Shown: piece by piece, positions 7,478-14,487 of the stretch
Numbering within the stretch: position 1 is the stretch's first letter
Layout of the letters: each line of letters starts with the position of its first letter
Virus record (IMG/VR): IMGVR_UViG_3300031957_002446
Span: 1-53,249 of that record
Strand: one strand, 5' to 3'
Source of the DNA: a virus
DNA: 53,249 nt
Position numbers and translations under genes: made by a program
Notes under the pieces: generated by a model
Databases searched by the model: none
What the model was told of the DNA's origin: nothing
What the model saw: the letters and a program-made list of their open reading frames with translations, nothing else

Positions 7478-8016
7478 AAAGGTTGTCCTTGCATATCTAA
7501 GAGTTCGTATATAGTATACTTGAAAGCCACTCTTGCTGTAAAGAACTGTTCAGAACTTAACTGAGAGTCAAAAGATAATCCACTTAAAGAATATGGGAAA
7601 GCATCTTTAAATTTGACTTGAAATTGTGGATTGTAATTGCTATTCAAAACAATAAGAGTACAATCTGAATATTGATTTTTATATCCTGCCAATACATTTT
7701 CTGATAATAGATCTCTAAACTCTTGGGCAGATTCTGGAAAACCAAGACCAGTCATCCAGTTGTGAATTGCTTTATAATTTTCTAAATTTTCATCAATTAA
7801 AAATTCAAAAATTAAATCTTCAAACTGCAGAATTTCTCCAGGAACAGGAACTGATTTGAGATAACTTGGTTGCTCTGCTACACCTAAAGTAATTTCTGGA
7901 AGATTAGCTGACGTTGCAAAAAAATCAATCTTTCTGTTTTTTTCAACCACAAACTGAAATCCAGCAGGAGTTAGATAATTCTTATTCTGAATTTGAGAAC
8001 GAAGATTGATCGCCAT
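7474..8016 (-). CDS. Tail-tube-like virion protein (gp19/gp48/gp54 fold family)
   Basis: A 180-residue protein with the signature of phage tube-type proteins: an N-terminal PAGFQFVVEK strand, an SANLPEITLGV turn, EDLIFEFLIDENLENYKAIHNWM and a C-terminal FTARVAFKYTIYELLD, all resembling T4 gp19 and the tube-baseplate connectors gp48/gp54. A true gp19 sits elsewhere (13886-14470), so this is a second tube-fold protein, perhaps a connector or tube initiator. A late-promoter motif lies just upstream, consistent with a virion role. No clear Shine-Dalgarno precedes its ATG. Confidence 0.7.
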   Translation of the reverse strand: MAINLRSQIQNKNYLTPAGFQFVVEKNRKIDFFATSANLPEITLGVAEQPSYLKSVPVPGEILQFEDLIFEFLIDENLENYKAIHNWMTGLGFPESAQEFRDLLSENVLAGYKNQYSDCTLIVLNSNYNPQFQVKFKDAFPYSLSGLSFDSQLSSEQFFTARVAFKYTIYELLDMQGQPL

Positions 8017-8037
8017 GATATCTCTATGTTGAATAAT

Positions 8038-8045
8038 TATTTAGA
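8038..8045 (-). promoter_or_regulatory. Late-promoter motif TCTAAATA
   Basis: Minus-strand TCTAAATA, one mismatch from T4 TATAAATA, placed just after the terminator at 8049-8070 and about 22 bases before the tube-like ATG. The same variant octamer precedes gp20. Confidence 0.6.
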
Positions 8046-8048
8046 GAC

Positions 8049-8070
8049 AAAAAAAGACCCTTTCGGGTCT
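8049..8070 (-). terminator. Rho-independent terminator after the 60-residue ORF
   Basis: Minus strand AGACCC-GAAA-GGGTCT followed by a T run. GAAA tetraloop, 6-bp stem. Confidence 0.85.
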
Positions 8071-8078
8071 GGAGTATT

Positions 8079-8261
8079 TTACATGAGAATCCTCCTACAA
8101 ATTTTCTTACACTCGGATTGATTTAGGGAGTCGCATTCAATTAAGCATTCGTAGTAATCATTTAATTTTTGATGCTCATCGTCAAGTTGTTTTATTTCAT
8201 TTATTGTTTGCTCTAAATGCCTCCATTCGTTAAATTGATTCGGGGATAAAAGATTGTGCAT
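8079..8261 (-). CDS. Small cysteine-containing hypothetical protein, 60 aa
   Basis: Begins MHNLLSPNQFNEWRHLEQTI and continues as a charged helix containing DYYECLIECDS and QSECKKICRRILM, with four cysteines in the C-terminal half. Small proteins with a DYYECL...C..C ending occur in other cyanophages, but no function is known to me. GGAG lies 8 bases upstream of the ATG. It lies between two terminators and probably has its own transcript; no clear promoter is visible. Confidence 0.6.
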   Translation of the reverse strand: MHNLLSPNQFNEWRHLEQTINEIKQLDDEHQKLNDYYECLIECDSLNQSECKKICRRILM

Positions 8262-8313
8262 AACATTCTCCGGTCAAGCCAATGAACTCATGATGTAGAA
8301 GATTAGGATTCAT
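8230..8313 (-). CDS. Possible micro-ORF, 27 aa, downstream of gp23
   Basis: ATG at 8313 is preceded by GGAG at 9-base spacing and opens a 27-codon frame beginning MNPNLLHHEFIGLTGECYA. A longer version from ATG 8358 is also open. It overlaps the start of the 60-residue gene by 32 bases, in another frame. The otherwise empty 140 bases and the Shine-Dalgarno are the only support. Confidence 0.25.
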   Translation of the reverse strand: MNPNLLHHEFIGLTGECYAQSFIPESI

Positions 8314-8405
8314 TTGTATACACTCCAATTCTACTCTTATATATGCGAATTTCCTCATTTTTGGTATAACTCCACACAAAAATTTATGCCTACGAGTTTA
8401 TACTC

Positions 8406-8432
8406 AAAAAAAAAGGAGTCCTTTCGGACTCC
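8406..8432 (-). terminator. Strong terminator after gp23
   Basis: Minus strand GGAGTCC-GAAA-GGACTCC followed by nine T. Closes the head-gene transcript about 30 bases after the gp23 stop. Confidence 0.93.
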
Positions 8433-8461
8433 CTAATAAATGACCCGCAGAGCGGCAAGAA

Positions 8462-9880
8462 TCACATGAGGTTCTTGACGGATACGCGACGATAGTAGCG
8501 GTTTGTAGCAGCCTTGATAGCACCGAATGCAGCGGTGTCACCTTCAGCGAAGGGGTTCGCGACCATGCCGTAGCGGGTCTTGAAGCCGATCTTGGGTTGG
8601 AAGGTGTTCTCGCCAACGGCACGAACCATCTGTAGAGGAACGTAGGGGCAATAGAACAGACCAGCATCATAAGGTGAGGAACCCTTATAACCAACAACGT
8701 AATACTGCAGAGCAGCGTCGTTAGCAGCGAAGGGATCAATGTAAACGCGATACTTACCGTTGATGGTTCCAGCAAAGGTGTTGCCGGTGTCGTCAACGTT
8801 AAGGTTAGCGTTGAGGGCAGGGGTGTAATCAAGTACACCAGCCATGGTTAGAGCAGAAGCAACATCAGCGGAAGTTAGGATGATGTTACCCTTTCCACGA
8901 CGAGTTCTTTGTGCGATCTGGTTGGCATCGCGCTCGATTTGGAAGAGTAGACCCTTGAACTTCTCAACAGACCAACGACCGTTGGAGTCGATGTCAAGGT
9001 CAAACTGACCTTGGGTTGCAACGTTCTGTTGAGCACCTTGCTCAGCAGACTTGTAGATGGTACGGATAACTTCGCGGTTGATCTCAGCAAGAATCTCAGT
9101 GGAGAGAATGTTTGCTAGTTCAGCCTCGGCGTTTAGACCGTGGATTGCCTTGAGGTCTTGAGCAAGCTCGAGGCTGTACTCTGCCTTGAGGGCGCGTGAC
9201 TTAGCGGTCACGGTGACTTTCTCGATGGAGAAAGCCATTTTGTTGAACTCGTTACCGGATTCGCCTAGAGTCTCAGACTCGGTAACAGGCATACCCTGAC
9301 CTACGCTGTAGGTGGAGGGTGCTGCGTTAGGATCTAGAACGCCGGGGTTGGAACCACGCTGTAGAGTAGTACCGAAACCAACGGAACCGTCGGAGTCAGA
9401 ACCACCAGTGTAGTCGCCTTGGGTTGCGTCGTAGCCTTCGCGCTGAGCGGAGAATGCAGAATCGGGCTCATTGAATAGAGCTTCGGTTCCAGACATGTTC
9501 TCGTAGCGAGAACGCATTGCAAAGATGAGTCCAGTAGGACCGTTCATGGGCTGCACACCAGCTAGGTCATAAGCGACCAAGTTGGGCATGGAGCGACGGA
9601 TGAGGCTGATTAGTACGGGGTCAAAACCACCAGTAGGAGTGCCGCTATCAGTACCTGAAGTACCGCGATAGAGACCACCGCCACCGGAAGAGAATGACTG
9701 GGTGGGTGCCTCAGTAAGGTCTACGCCTTGCTCGAAAGCACGCTGTTCGTTTAGAAAACGCTCTTGGTTTTCTAAAAGTTGGGCAGTTACCACACGACGG
9801 TGAGAATCTTTGATTGCATCTGCACCATCATAATCTAGAAGGGGAGCCCACTTCTCTAGAAGGCCTGGATTGTTATACAT
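8462..9880 (-). CDS. 23: Major capsid protein gp23
   Basis: Forms the hexamers of the head shell. The 472-residue protein has the cyanophage gp23 order: MYNNPGLLEKWAPLLDYDG start, a Gly/Ser-rich linker near 65-80, RRSMPNLVAYDLAGVQPM, GPTGLIFAMRSRY and a YGMVANPF ending. LTE57-A58 fits the gp21 consensus (I/L)xE|(A/G/S), predicting removal of the first 57 residues; T4 gp23 is cut after residue 65. Local base composition is visibly more GC-rich than the neighbours, as expected for a very highly expressed gene. No good Shine-Dalgarno is visible. It shares the late transcript of gp22 and ends at a strong terminator. Confidence 0.98.
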   Translation of the reverse strand: MYNNPGLLEKWAPLLDYDGADAIKDSHRRVVTAQLLENQERFLNEQRAFEQGVDLTEAPTQSFSSGGGGLYRGTSGTDSGTPTGGFDPVLISLIRRSMPNLVAYDLAGVQPMNGPTGLIFAMRSRYENMSGTEALFNEPDSAFSAQREGYDATQGDYTGGSDSDGSVGFGTTLQRGSNPGVLDPNAAPSTYSVGQGMPVTESETLGESGNEFNKMAFSIEKVTVTAKSRALKAEYSLELAQDLKAIHGLNAEAELANILSTEILAEINREVIRTIYKSAEQGAQQNVATQGQFDLDIDSNGRWSVEKFKGLLFQIERDANQIAQRTRRGKGNIILTSADVASALTMAGVLDYTPALNANLNVDDTGNTFAGTINGKYRVYIDPFAANDAALQYYVVGYKGSSPYDAGLFYCPYVPLQMVRAVGENTFQPKIGFKTRYGMVANPFAEGDTAAFGAIKAATNRYYRRVSVKNLM

Positions 9881-9924
9881 TTTAGGTGTGAGTGTTTAAG
9901 GTTTTACAAATTGTTTTTCAGAAG

Positions 9925-11019
9925 TCAACGAGCTTGTCCCATGAACTTTATGTAATCTGCCATTCTGCCAGTTACATCTAGTCCAGCATTAAAACCCTCG
10001 GAAAGAGTTTCGGGGGACTCAGTAGTCTTTTCACTTGGGAAATATGACTCTCTAAGAGTCGCTAACTTTTCACGGTAAGATACTTCACCCTCAAACTCAA
10101 CACCTTCCGCTAGGGAAGCGAGTTTCTCCTTCTGGGTATCAGCAAGACCTTCAGAAACCTGCTTGAGGATTACCTCAGCGGTGGATTCTCCAAGTCTGCG
10201 ATTCAGTTGGATATTTTTCTCGATTTGCTCGTTGAGCTTGGTCTCCATGTCATCAAGTTTTTCTACCATATTCTCGACCACATCATATTTATCGTCAGGG
10301 ATGGATACATAATGATCTTCAAAAAGACTTCTCATTCCTTGTAGGAATGATTCGGTCATCTCAGTCTTCAGACCGTGTTCGATCTGAAGTGCATTTTCTT
10401 CTAACCATTCTTGAGAAACGTACTCAAGATAGGCATCTACTCTTTCGGTAAGTTCAGTTCTAAGACCAGCCATCTCTTCAGCAAGAACTTCTGCTGCTTG
10501 CTCTTCGATTACCTTCTTAGCTTCTTGTACCTTGGCAGTGACTGCAGCTTCAAATACAGTCTTTGCTTTTTCTTGGAACTCTTCGGAGAGTTCTTCTCCA
10601 GCAAATAGAGCAGCAACGTCTTCATCGACGTTAACTTCTACGGTCTCTTCTTCCTGTTCTGCTACAACTTCAGTCTCATCGACTTCGGTTTCTTCAGCAT
10701 ACTTGGGAGCTTTGGGCATGGCGTCACCACCGCCACGGGAAACACTGGTTCCTCCAGTGGTTGCATATGCGGGGGCTTTAGACATACCTTCTGCGGATTT
10801 TGAACCTCTAGTTACGACATCGGATACCTTGCTTAGGCCAGGTTCCTTAAGTTTAGCGGAATCATCATCAGGACGATAGTTTTCGGGGGTAGGACCGCCA
10901 AGATCCTCGATCTGGCCGTGACCAGGAACGTAGGAATTCTTAGCAGAGCTATCCATACCCTCACCAGACTTCGCACCAGATGACACGACGTTTTCCATTT
11001 CTTGTAATTTGGCGGACAT
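9925..11019 (-). CDS. 22: Prohead core scaffold gp22
   Basis: Main scaffold around which gp23 assembles, later degraded by gp21. The 364-residue protein (269 in T4) is very acidic, helical and rich in Glu/Lys/Ala; residues 130-320 are probably coiled coil. Sites fitting the gp21 consensus include SLAE|G, TLSE|G and LRE|S, expected for a protein reduced to peptides. The N-terminal 115 residues are low in complexity and contain two versions of a VV-x-x-G-x-KS-x-EGM motif. GGAGAG precedes the ATG, and a late promoter lies about 45 bases upstream. Confidence 0.92.
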   Translation of the reverse strand: MSAKLQEMENVVSSGAKSGEGMDSSAKNSYVPGHGQIEDLGGPTPENYRPDDDSAKLKEPGLSKVSDVVTRGSKSAEGMSKAPAYATTGGTSVSRGGGDAMPKAPKYAEETEVDETEVVAEQEEETVEVNVDEDVAALFAGEELSEEFQEKAKTVFEAAVTAKVQEAKKVIEEQAAEVLAEEMAGLRTELTERVDAYLEYVSQEWLEENALQIEHGLKTEMTESFLQGMRSLFEDHYVSIPDDKYDVVENMVEKLDDMETKLNEQIEKNIQLNRRLGESTAEVILKQVSEGLADTQKEKLASLAEGVEFEGEVSYREKLATLRESYFPSEKTTESPETLSEGFNAGLDVTGRMADYIKFMGQAR

Positions 11020-11062
11020 TAGAACTCTCCGAATTTAGATTTATATAGTGAAAATCTATACT

Positions 11063-11070
11063 TATTTATT
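11063..11070 (-). promoter_or_regulatory. Late-promoter motif AATAAATA before gp22
   Basis: Minus-strand TTAATAAATAAG in the 54-base gap between gp21 and gp22. It would drive the most abundant virion genes, gp22 and gp23. Confidence 0.72.
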
Positions 11071-11073
11071 AAG

Positions 11074-11724
11074 TTATAGATTTGATAAGAAGTTTTGGAA
11101 GATGTTTAGTTTATTTTCTTCCAATTTACGTTGATCAACCATCGTGTTGATCTCTTTGTATGTTTTTGCTGCGAGTCTTTCGCGGAGAATTCCTCCTTCC
11201 CACACCCACTCTTTACCCTCCATGATGCCATCAACGAAAGCATCGGGCGCAGAAGGATCTGCTACGATATCAGCTGCAGTTGCTAAAGCAAAGTCATCAT
11301 TGACCATGCTATAACCTTCTTTGGTTGGAGTTAGCGTTCCAACTCCGCGAGAAGAAACACCAAGTTTCACACCATCATTAATTAGAGCTTCAGCGATCTT
11401 GCCCATTGGGGTGGAAAGAATCTTTGCCTTACCAATGAAGTTATTACCTTCTCTTACAAGAGATGTAATTTTGTGTGAGGCTCTATCAAGGTTGATGGAT
11501 GGTCCCTCGGGGTGGCCAAGTTCTCCTAGAGCACGACCTTTAGAAATGAAGTTTTCGTGATAACGCTTAACTTCTCTCTCAAGAATGTTACAGTCGTACA
11601 TTCTCTTATTTCTATTGGCGATATTTCCTTGGAGAAATACACCTTCGATATACAGACTTTTTTTACCGTTGCGTTGCTCAACGATAACTTCAACCTGTTC
11701 GATTTCTTCTCTGATTAGTTTCAT
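11074..11724 (-). CDS. 21: Prohead maturation protease gp21
   Basis: Serine protease that cleaves head proteins during maturation. The 216-residue protein (212 in T4) contains GRALGELGHPEG with the catalytic histidine at 71 and GVSSRGVG with the nucleophilic serine at 124 or 125, as in the herpes-type phage protease family. It lies between the 88-residue core-region protein and scaffold gp22, the standard T4 order. Its targets should include gp22, gp23 and probably the 106-residue protein at 19948-20268. Confidence 0.96.
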   Translation of the reverse strand: MKLIREEIEQVEVIVEQRNGKKSLYIEGVFLQGNIANRNKRMYDCNILEREVKRYHENFISKGRALGELGHPEGPSINLDRASHKITSLVREGNNFIGKAKILSTPMGKIAEALINDGVKLGVSSRGVGTLTPTKEGYSMVNDDFALATAADIVADPSAPDAFVDGIMEGKEWVWEGGILRERLAAKTYKEINTMVDQRKLEENKLNIFQNFLSNL

Positions 11725-11727
11725 TTT

Positions 11728-11994
11728 TTAAACGGTAAATCCTACTTTAGTTCCCTTAACATCAGCAGAGCCGGCAAGAATTAAATCACTATGTTTTTTC
11801 TCAATATATTCAACAGTCCCTGTTGCCATAGTCATAGAACCAATTCCTTGGAAATTTGAATCAAGGACAGTAACAAGTTGAGCACCTGAGTTGCTGTTGT
11901 AGAGACGAACAACTGTTGCTTGAGAAAAACTAGAAGCAGTTCCTACAGTAGTAGGACAATCTTCCTGAGGACCAAGTACAAGTGATCTGGCCAT
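11728..11994 (-). CDS. Conserved small protein at the gp68 position, 88 aa
   Basis: Begins MARSLVLGPQEDCPTTVGTA and is rich in beta-forming residues (ATVVRLYNSN, AQLVTVLDS, VEYIEKKHSDLIL). Similar proteins sit between gp67 and gp21 in cyanomyoviruses. In T4 this slot holds core protein gp68 (141 residues, helical), which this does not resemble, so only positional equivalence is claimed. Its ATG overlaps the gp67 stop as TAATG. A virion or prohead role is likely from context. Confidence 0.7.
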   Translation of the reverse strand: MARSLVLGPQEDCPTTVGTASSFSQATVVRLYNSNSGAQLVTVLDSNFQGIGSMTMATGTVEYIEKKHSDLILAGSADVKGTKVGFTV

Positions 11995-12167
11995 TACTCT
12001 TCTCCTTCATGTTCTGATTGAGATGGATCACCAAACAAACCAGCAGCTGCCAGTGGTCTATACTGATCAATCTTTTCTGCGGACTTTGAATATAGGGCAT
12101 CTTTGATGCCATCAGTAATTTTTGATGCCGACGCATCACTAAAAATCATATCAATAATTTCTTCCAT
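11994..12167 (-). CDS. 67: Prohead core protein gp67
   Basis: A 57-residue acidic protein beginning MEEIIDMIFSDASASKITD and ending SQSEHEGEE. Its place between portal gp20 and the gp21 region, its small size, helical amphipathic body (IKDALYSKSAEKIDQYRP) and acidic tail fit gp67, which sets head length and core structure in T4 (80 residues). The start at 12167 lies about 30 bases after a late-promoter motif, with no Shine-Dalgarno visible. The stop overlaps the next gene as TAATG. Confidence 0.8.
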   Translation of the reverse strand: MEEIIDMIFSDASASKITDGIKDALYSKSAEKIDQYRPLAAAGLFGDPSQSEHEGEE

Positions 12168-12196
12168 GAGAAATTCTGCCGAAAATAACTATGAAC

Positions 12197-12204
12197 TATT
12201 TATT
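12197..12204 (-). promoter_or_regulatory. Late-promoter motif AATAAATA before gp67
   Basis: Minus-strand CAATAAATAG in the 50-base gap after gp20, about 30 bases before the gp67 start. Expected to drive gp67, the 88-residue gene and gp21. Confidence 0.7.
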
Positions 12205-12217
12205 GTATTAATAACTC

Positions 12218-13855
12218 TTACTTCTCAGGTGCCTTTGTTGATGTCTCGTCGGGTTTTGGATCTTTGGGAGTATTTCCAAGAGCTGGTTGTTCAATTGGAT
12301 TTCCAAATTCATCTGTAGGAACTGTGGGATCTGGTAATAATCCCATCTCAATTTCCTTCTCAATTTGCTTATCGATCTCGATAATTTCTTCATCAGTCTG
12401 CTGTAGGACTTTTCTACGCATATACTCTACAGAGTAATATCTGCCAAGATAAGGTTCTGCCTGAGCAGCTAATTGAAGTCTTCCTTCCAAGAGTTCTTTC
12501 TCTTTTAGTTCTGCAAAATGATTATCATAAAGATAATCAAACTGAATATGTTCTTCTAATTTACTCCAATCTTCGGGAGTGCAGATATTCTTAAGAAGAC
12601 ACTGAGTTTTCAAAAAGTCTAAGAACATATTGCTGAATCTTTTTCTTAGACGACCAACAAATTTTGAGAACTTAAGTTCATCTCTTAGGATTTCTGAAGA
12701 TCTTCCAAGATTGAATCCTCCTTCAGAAGCAATTCTAGATTCTGGTACACCCAAAGATCTATAGAGTTTTTTCTGGAAATATTGAACATCACTCAGCTCT
12801 CCTAAGTTTTGTCCACCAGGAAGTGTAGAAATTTCAGTTCCTCTACCACCTTCACGTCTAGGAAGCCAAAAATCTTCCAGCATGGACATATATCTCTTAT
12901 CGTCGCGAACCTCACCAGTCTCTGCATTATAGACTAGTTTATTGCGATAACGATTCATAACATCGCGGAGATATTGTTCCGCTTTAATTTTTGGTAGGTT
13001 GCCAACATCAATGTAGAAGATTCTACGTTCTGGCGCTCTTGATAGTCTGTAAATAACGAGAGAATCCTCAATCATTCTAAGTTGATTGAGTGATTTAATT
13101 GCTTTATGAAGATATGAAAGTACGACGCCTTTGTTTCTATCTACAAGTCCAGAAGTACAGTATGTAATAGAGTCTTTTGTAAATTTAACTCCTTTAGTTC
13201 CTGTGTATCTATCGTTAATAGCTCCTGTGTAGGTTGGTTTTGGTGTGTAGAGGAAATATTCGTCAATTTCTGGGAATGGGACTGTTTGTCCCTTTGACAT
13301 TGCATTTGGTTGTTGGAATACTCCATTACTTGCATCCTTTTTCTTTTTTTCTTCACGAATATAACGCATCTTAAGAGCGTCAATATATCTTAGCTCTTTA
13401 ATTCCTTCTTGAGGTTTACTGATGTCAATAACCTTATGATAATAAAGTCTTCCATCAACGTACCAATTTCGGAAAATCTCATGAGACTTTGCATCAAAAT
13501 TTAAAAGGTCTTTAATACTTTTAAATTCACTTCTAATTTTATTTTTAATCCCATCACTAGCGGGAAGATTTTCCAAATTGATTGTGACTGGACTATCGTT
13601 TAAGTCACTTACGATAGCTTCGTTTACTAAATCTTCAATTGCACTATCGCACTCTGGGTGCAGAGCCATTTCTCGATAACGCTTGATAAGTTCAAACTCA
13701 GACTTATATACTCCTTCTAGGTCAAGATATTGACCATAAAAATTACTTGCTATATAATGGTCAACCCCGTCCTCATTATTTTGAGGAACGGGGGAAACCG
13801 TAGTCTTGGATTTTTTCTCTGTATCCTCAATAGAGAAACCAAATAGTCTCGCCAT
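12218..13855 (-). CDS. 20: Portal protein gp20
   Basis: Dodecameric portal that nucleates head assembly and is the channel for DNA. The 545-residue protein (524 in T4) contains classic gp20 segments: HPECDSAIEDLVNEAIV near 68-84, YHKVIDISKPQEGIKELRYID near 155-175, RAPERRIFYIDVGNLPKIKA and MSMLEDFWLPRREGGRGTEI, followed by LGVPESRI. The C-terminal 45 residues are Pro/Glu-rich and probably flexible. A TCTAAATA late motif lies 30 bases upstream; no Shine-Dalgarno is evident. Confidence 0.97.
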   Translation of the reverse strand: MARLFGFSIEDTEKKSKTTVSPVPQNNEDGVDHYIASNFYGQYLDLEGVYKSEFELIKRYREMALHPECDSAIEDLVNEAIVSDLNDSPVTINLENLPASDGIKNKIRSEFKSIKDLLNFDAKSHEIFRNWYVDGRLYYHKVIDISKPQEGIKELRYIDALKMRYIREEKKKKDASNGVFQQPNAMSKGQTVPFPEIDEYFLYTPKPTYTGAINDRYTGTKGVKFTKDSITYCTSGLVDRNKGVVLSYLHKAIKSLNQLRMIEDSLVIYRLSRAPERRIFYIDVGNLPKIKAEQYLRDVMNRYRNKLVYNAETGEVRDDKRYMSMLEDFWLPRREGGRGTEISTLPGGQNLGELSDVQYFQKKLYRSLGVPESRIASEGGFNLGRSSEILRDELKFSKFVGRLRKRFSNMFLDFLKTQCLLKNICTPEDWSKLEEHIQFDYLYDNHFAELKEKELLEGRLQLAAQAEPYLGRYYSVEYMRRKVLQQTDEEIIEIDKQIEKEIEMGLLPDPTVPTDEFGNPIEQPALGNTPKDPKPDETSTKAPEK

Positions 13856-13882
13856 GTTATAAAAAACTTATGGTGCTACGTC

Positions 13883-13890
13883 TATTTAGA
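13883..13890 (-). promoter_or_regulatory. Late-promoter motif TCTAAATA before gp20
   Basis: Lies in the palindrome GTCTAAATAGAC, which also contains the gp19 TAA stop codon. Predicted leader of about 20 bases to the gp20 ATG. Confidence 0.6.
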
Positions 13891-14470
13891 CAATATCACC
13901 ACCTGCTCCTCTGGCCTCCCAATACTGAACTTGGAGTTCCACTGTAAATTCCTCTAACTGATCAGAAGAATCATATGATAGTGGGATCTCAGAGATGTTG
14001 GTTGGGAAGACATCATAGAAGCGATACTTTCTCAGAACTTCACCTTGTCTATTGAGTTGATAGACATATGCTTCTGCTTGATAGTCAGCTGGATTGGTGG
14101 CACCAGTTGCATCTTTAACATTGTTCATGCTATTCATCCAACCCTCAAATGCACCTCTGATTAGGAAATCAGTGTCATTGAGAACCGTGATGGTCCATGT
14201 ATCAAATGTTCTGTCGCCAGCAATTTTAAGAACACGACCTCTAAAGGCCACATCAATTGGGGCGATGTTGGATGATGGTAAAGCAGCTGCCTTAACAAGG
14301 AATCTTGCCTTTTCAAGAACTCCGTCTGCGGGAGAGAAAGAACCAGGGAACGCCAACACAACTTCAAATAGATTAGGCCTTGCGCCACCGCCGGCTAATT
14401 TATTTTTGAAGTCCGAAATCGTTCTTAAGGTTGGTTGATCTACTTGATTTCTAGGAGTGGATGTTGCCAT
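13886..14470 (-). CDS. 19: Tail tube protein gp19
   Basis: Polymerises into the inner tail tube. The 194-residue protein starts MATSTPRNQVDQPTLRTISD and shows the gp19 layout: LFEVVLAFPG strand, FLVKAAALPSSNIAPIDVAF, RTFDTWTITVLNDTDFLIR and a C-terminal QLEEFTVELQVQYWEA. T4 gp19 has 163 residues. AGAGG precedes the ATG in the 17-base gap after gp18, so both are probably on one late message. The stop codon is embedded in the next late promoter. Confidence 0.93.
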   Translation of the reverse strand: MATSTPRNQVDQPTLRTISDFKNKLAGGGARPNLFEVVLAFPGSFSPADGVLEKARFLVKAAALPSSNIAPIDVAFRGRVLKIAGDRTFDTWTITVLNDTDFLIRGAFEGWMNSMNNVKDATGATNPADYQAEAYVYQLNRQGEVLRKYRFYDVFPTNISEIPLSYDSSDQLEEFTVELQVQYWEARGAGGDIV

Positions 14471-14487
14471 TGAATTAGACCTCTAAA

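Noticed and set aside
10532-10879. 115-codon plus-strand ORF opposite gp22
   Set aside because: Antisense shadow of the acidic, low-complexity gp22; Ser/Ala/Thr-rich product with no recognisable domain.
12208-12393. Alternative-frame ORFs inside gp20, gp19, gp18 and the giant genes
   Set aside because: Products are low-complexity frameshift readings of well-recognised proteins with no ribosome-binding site.
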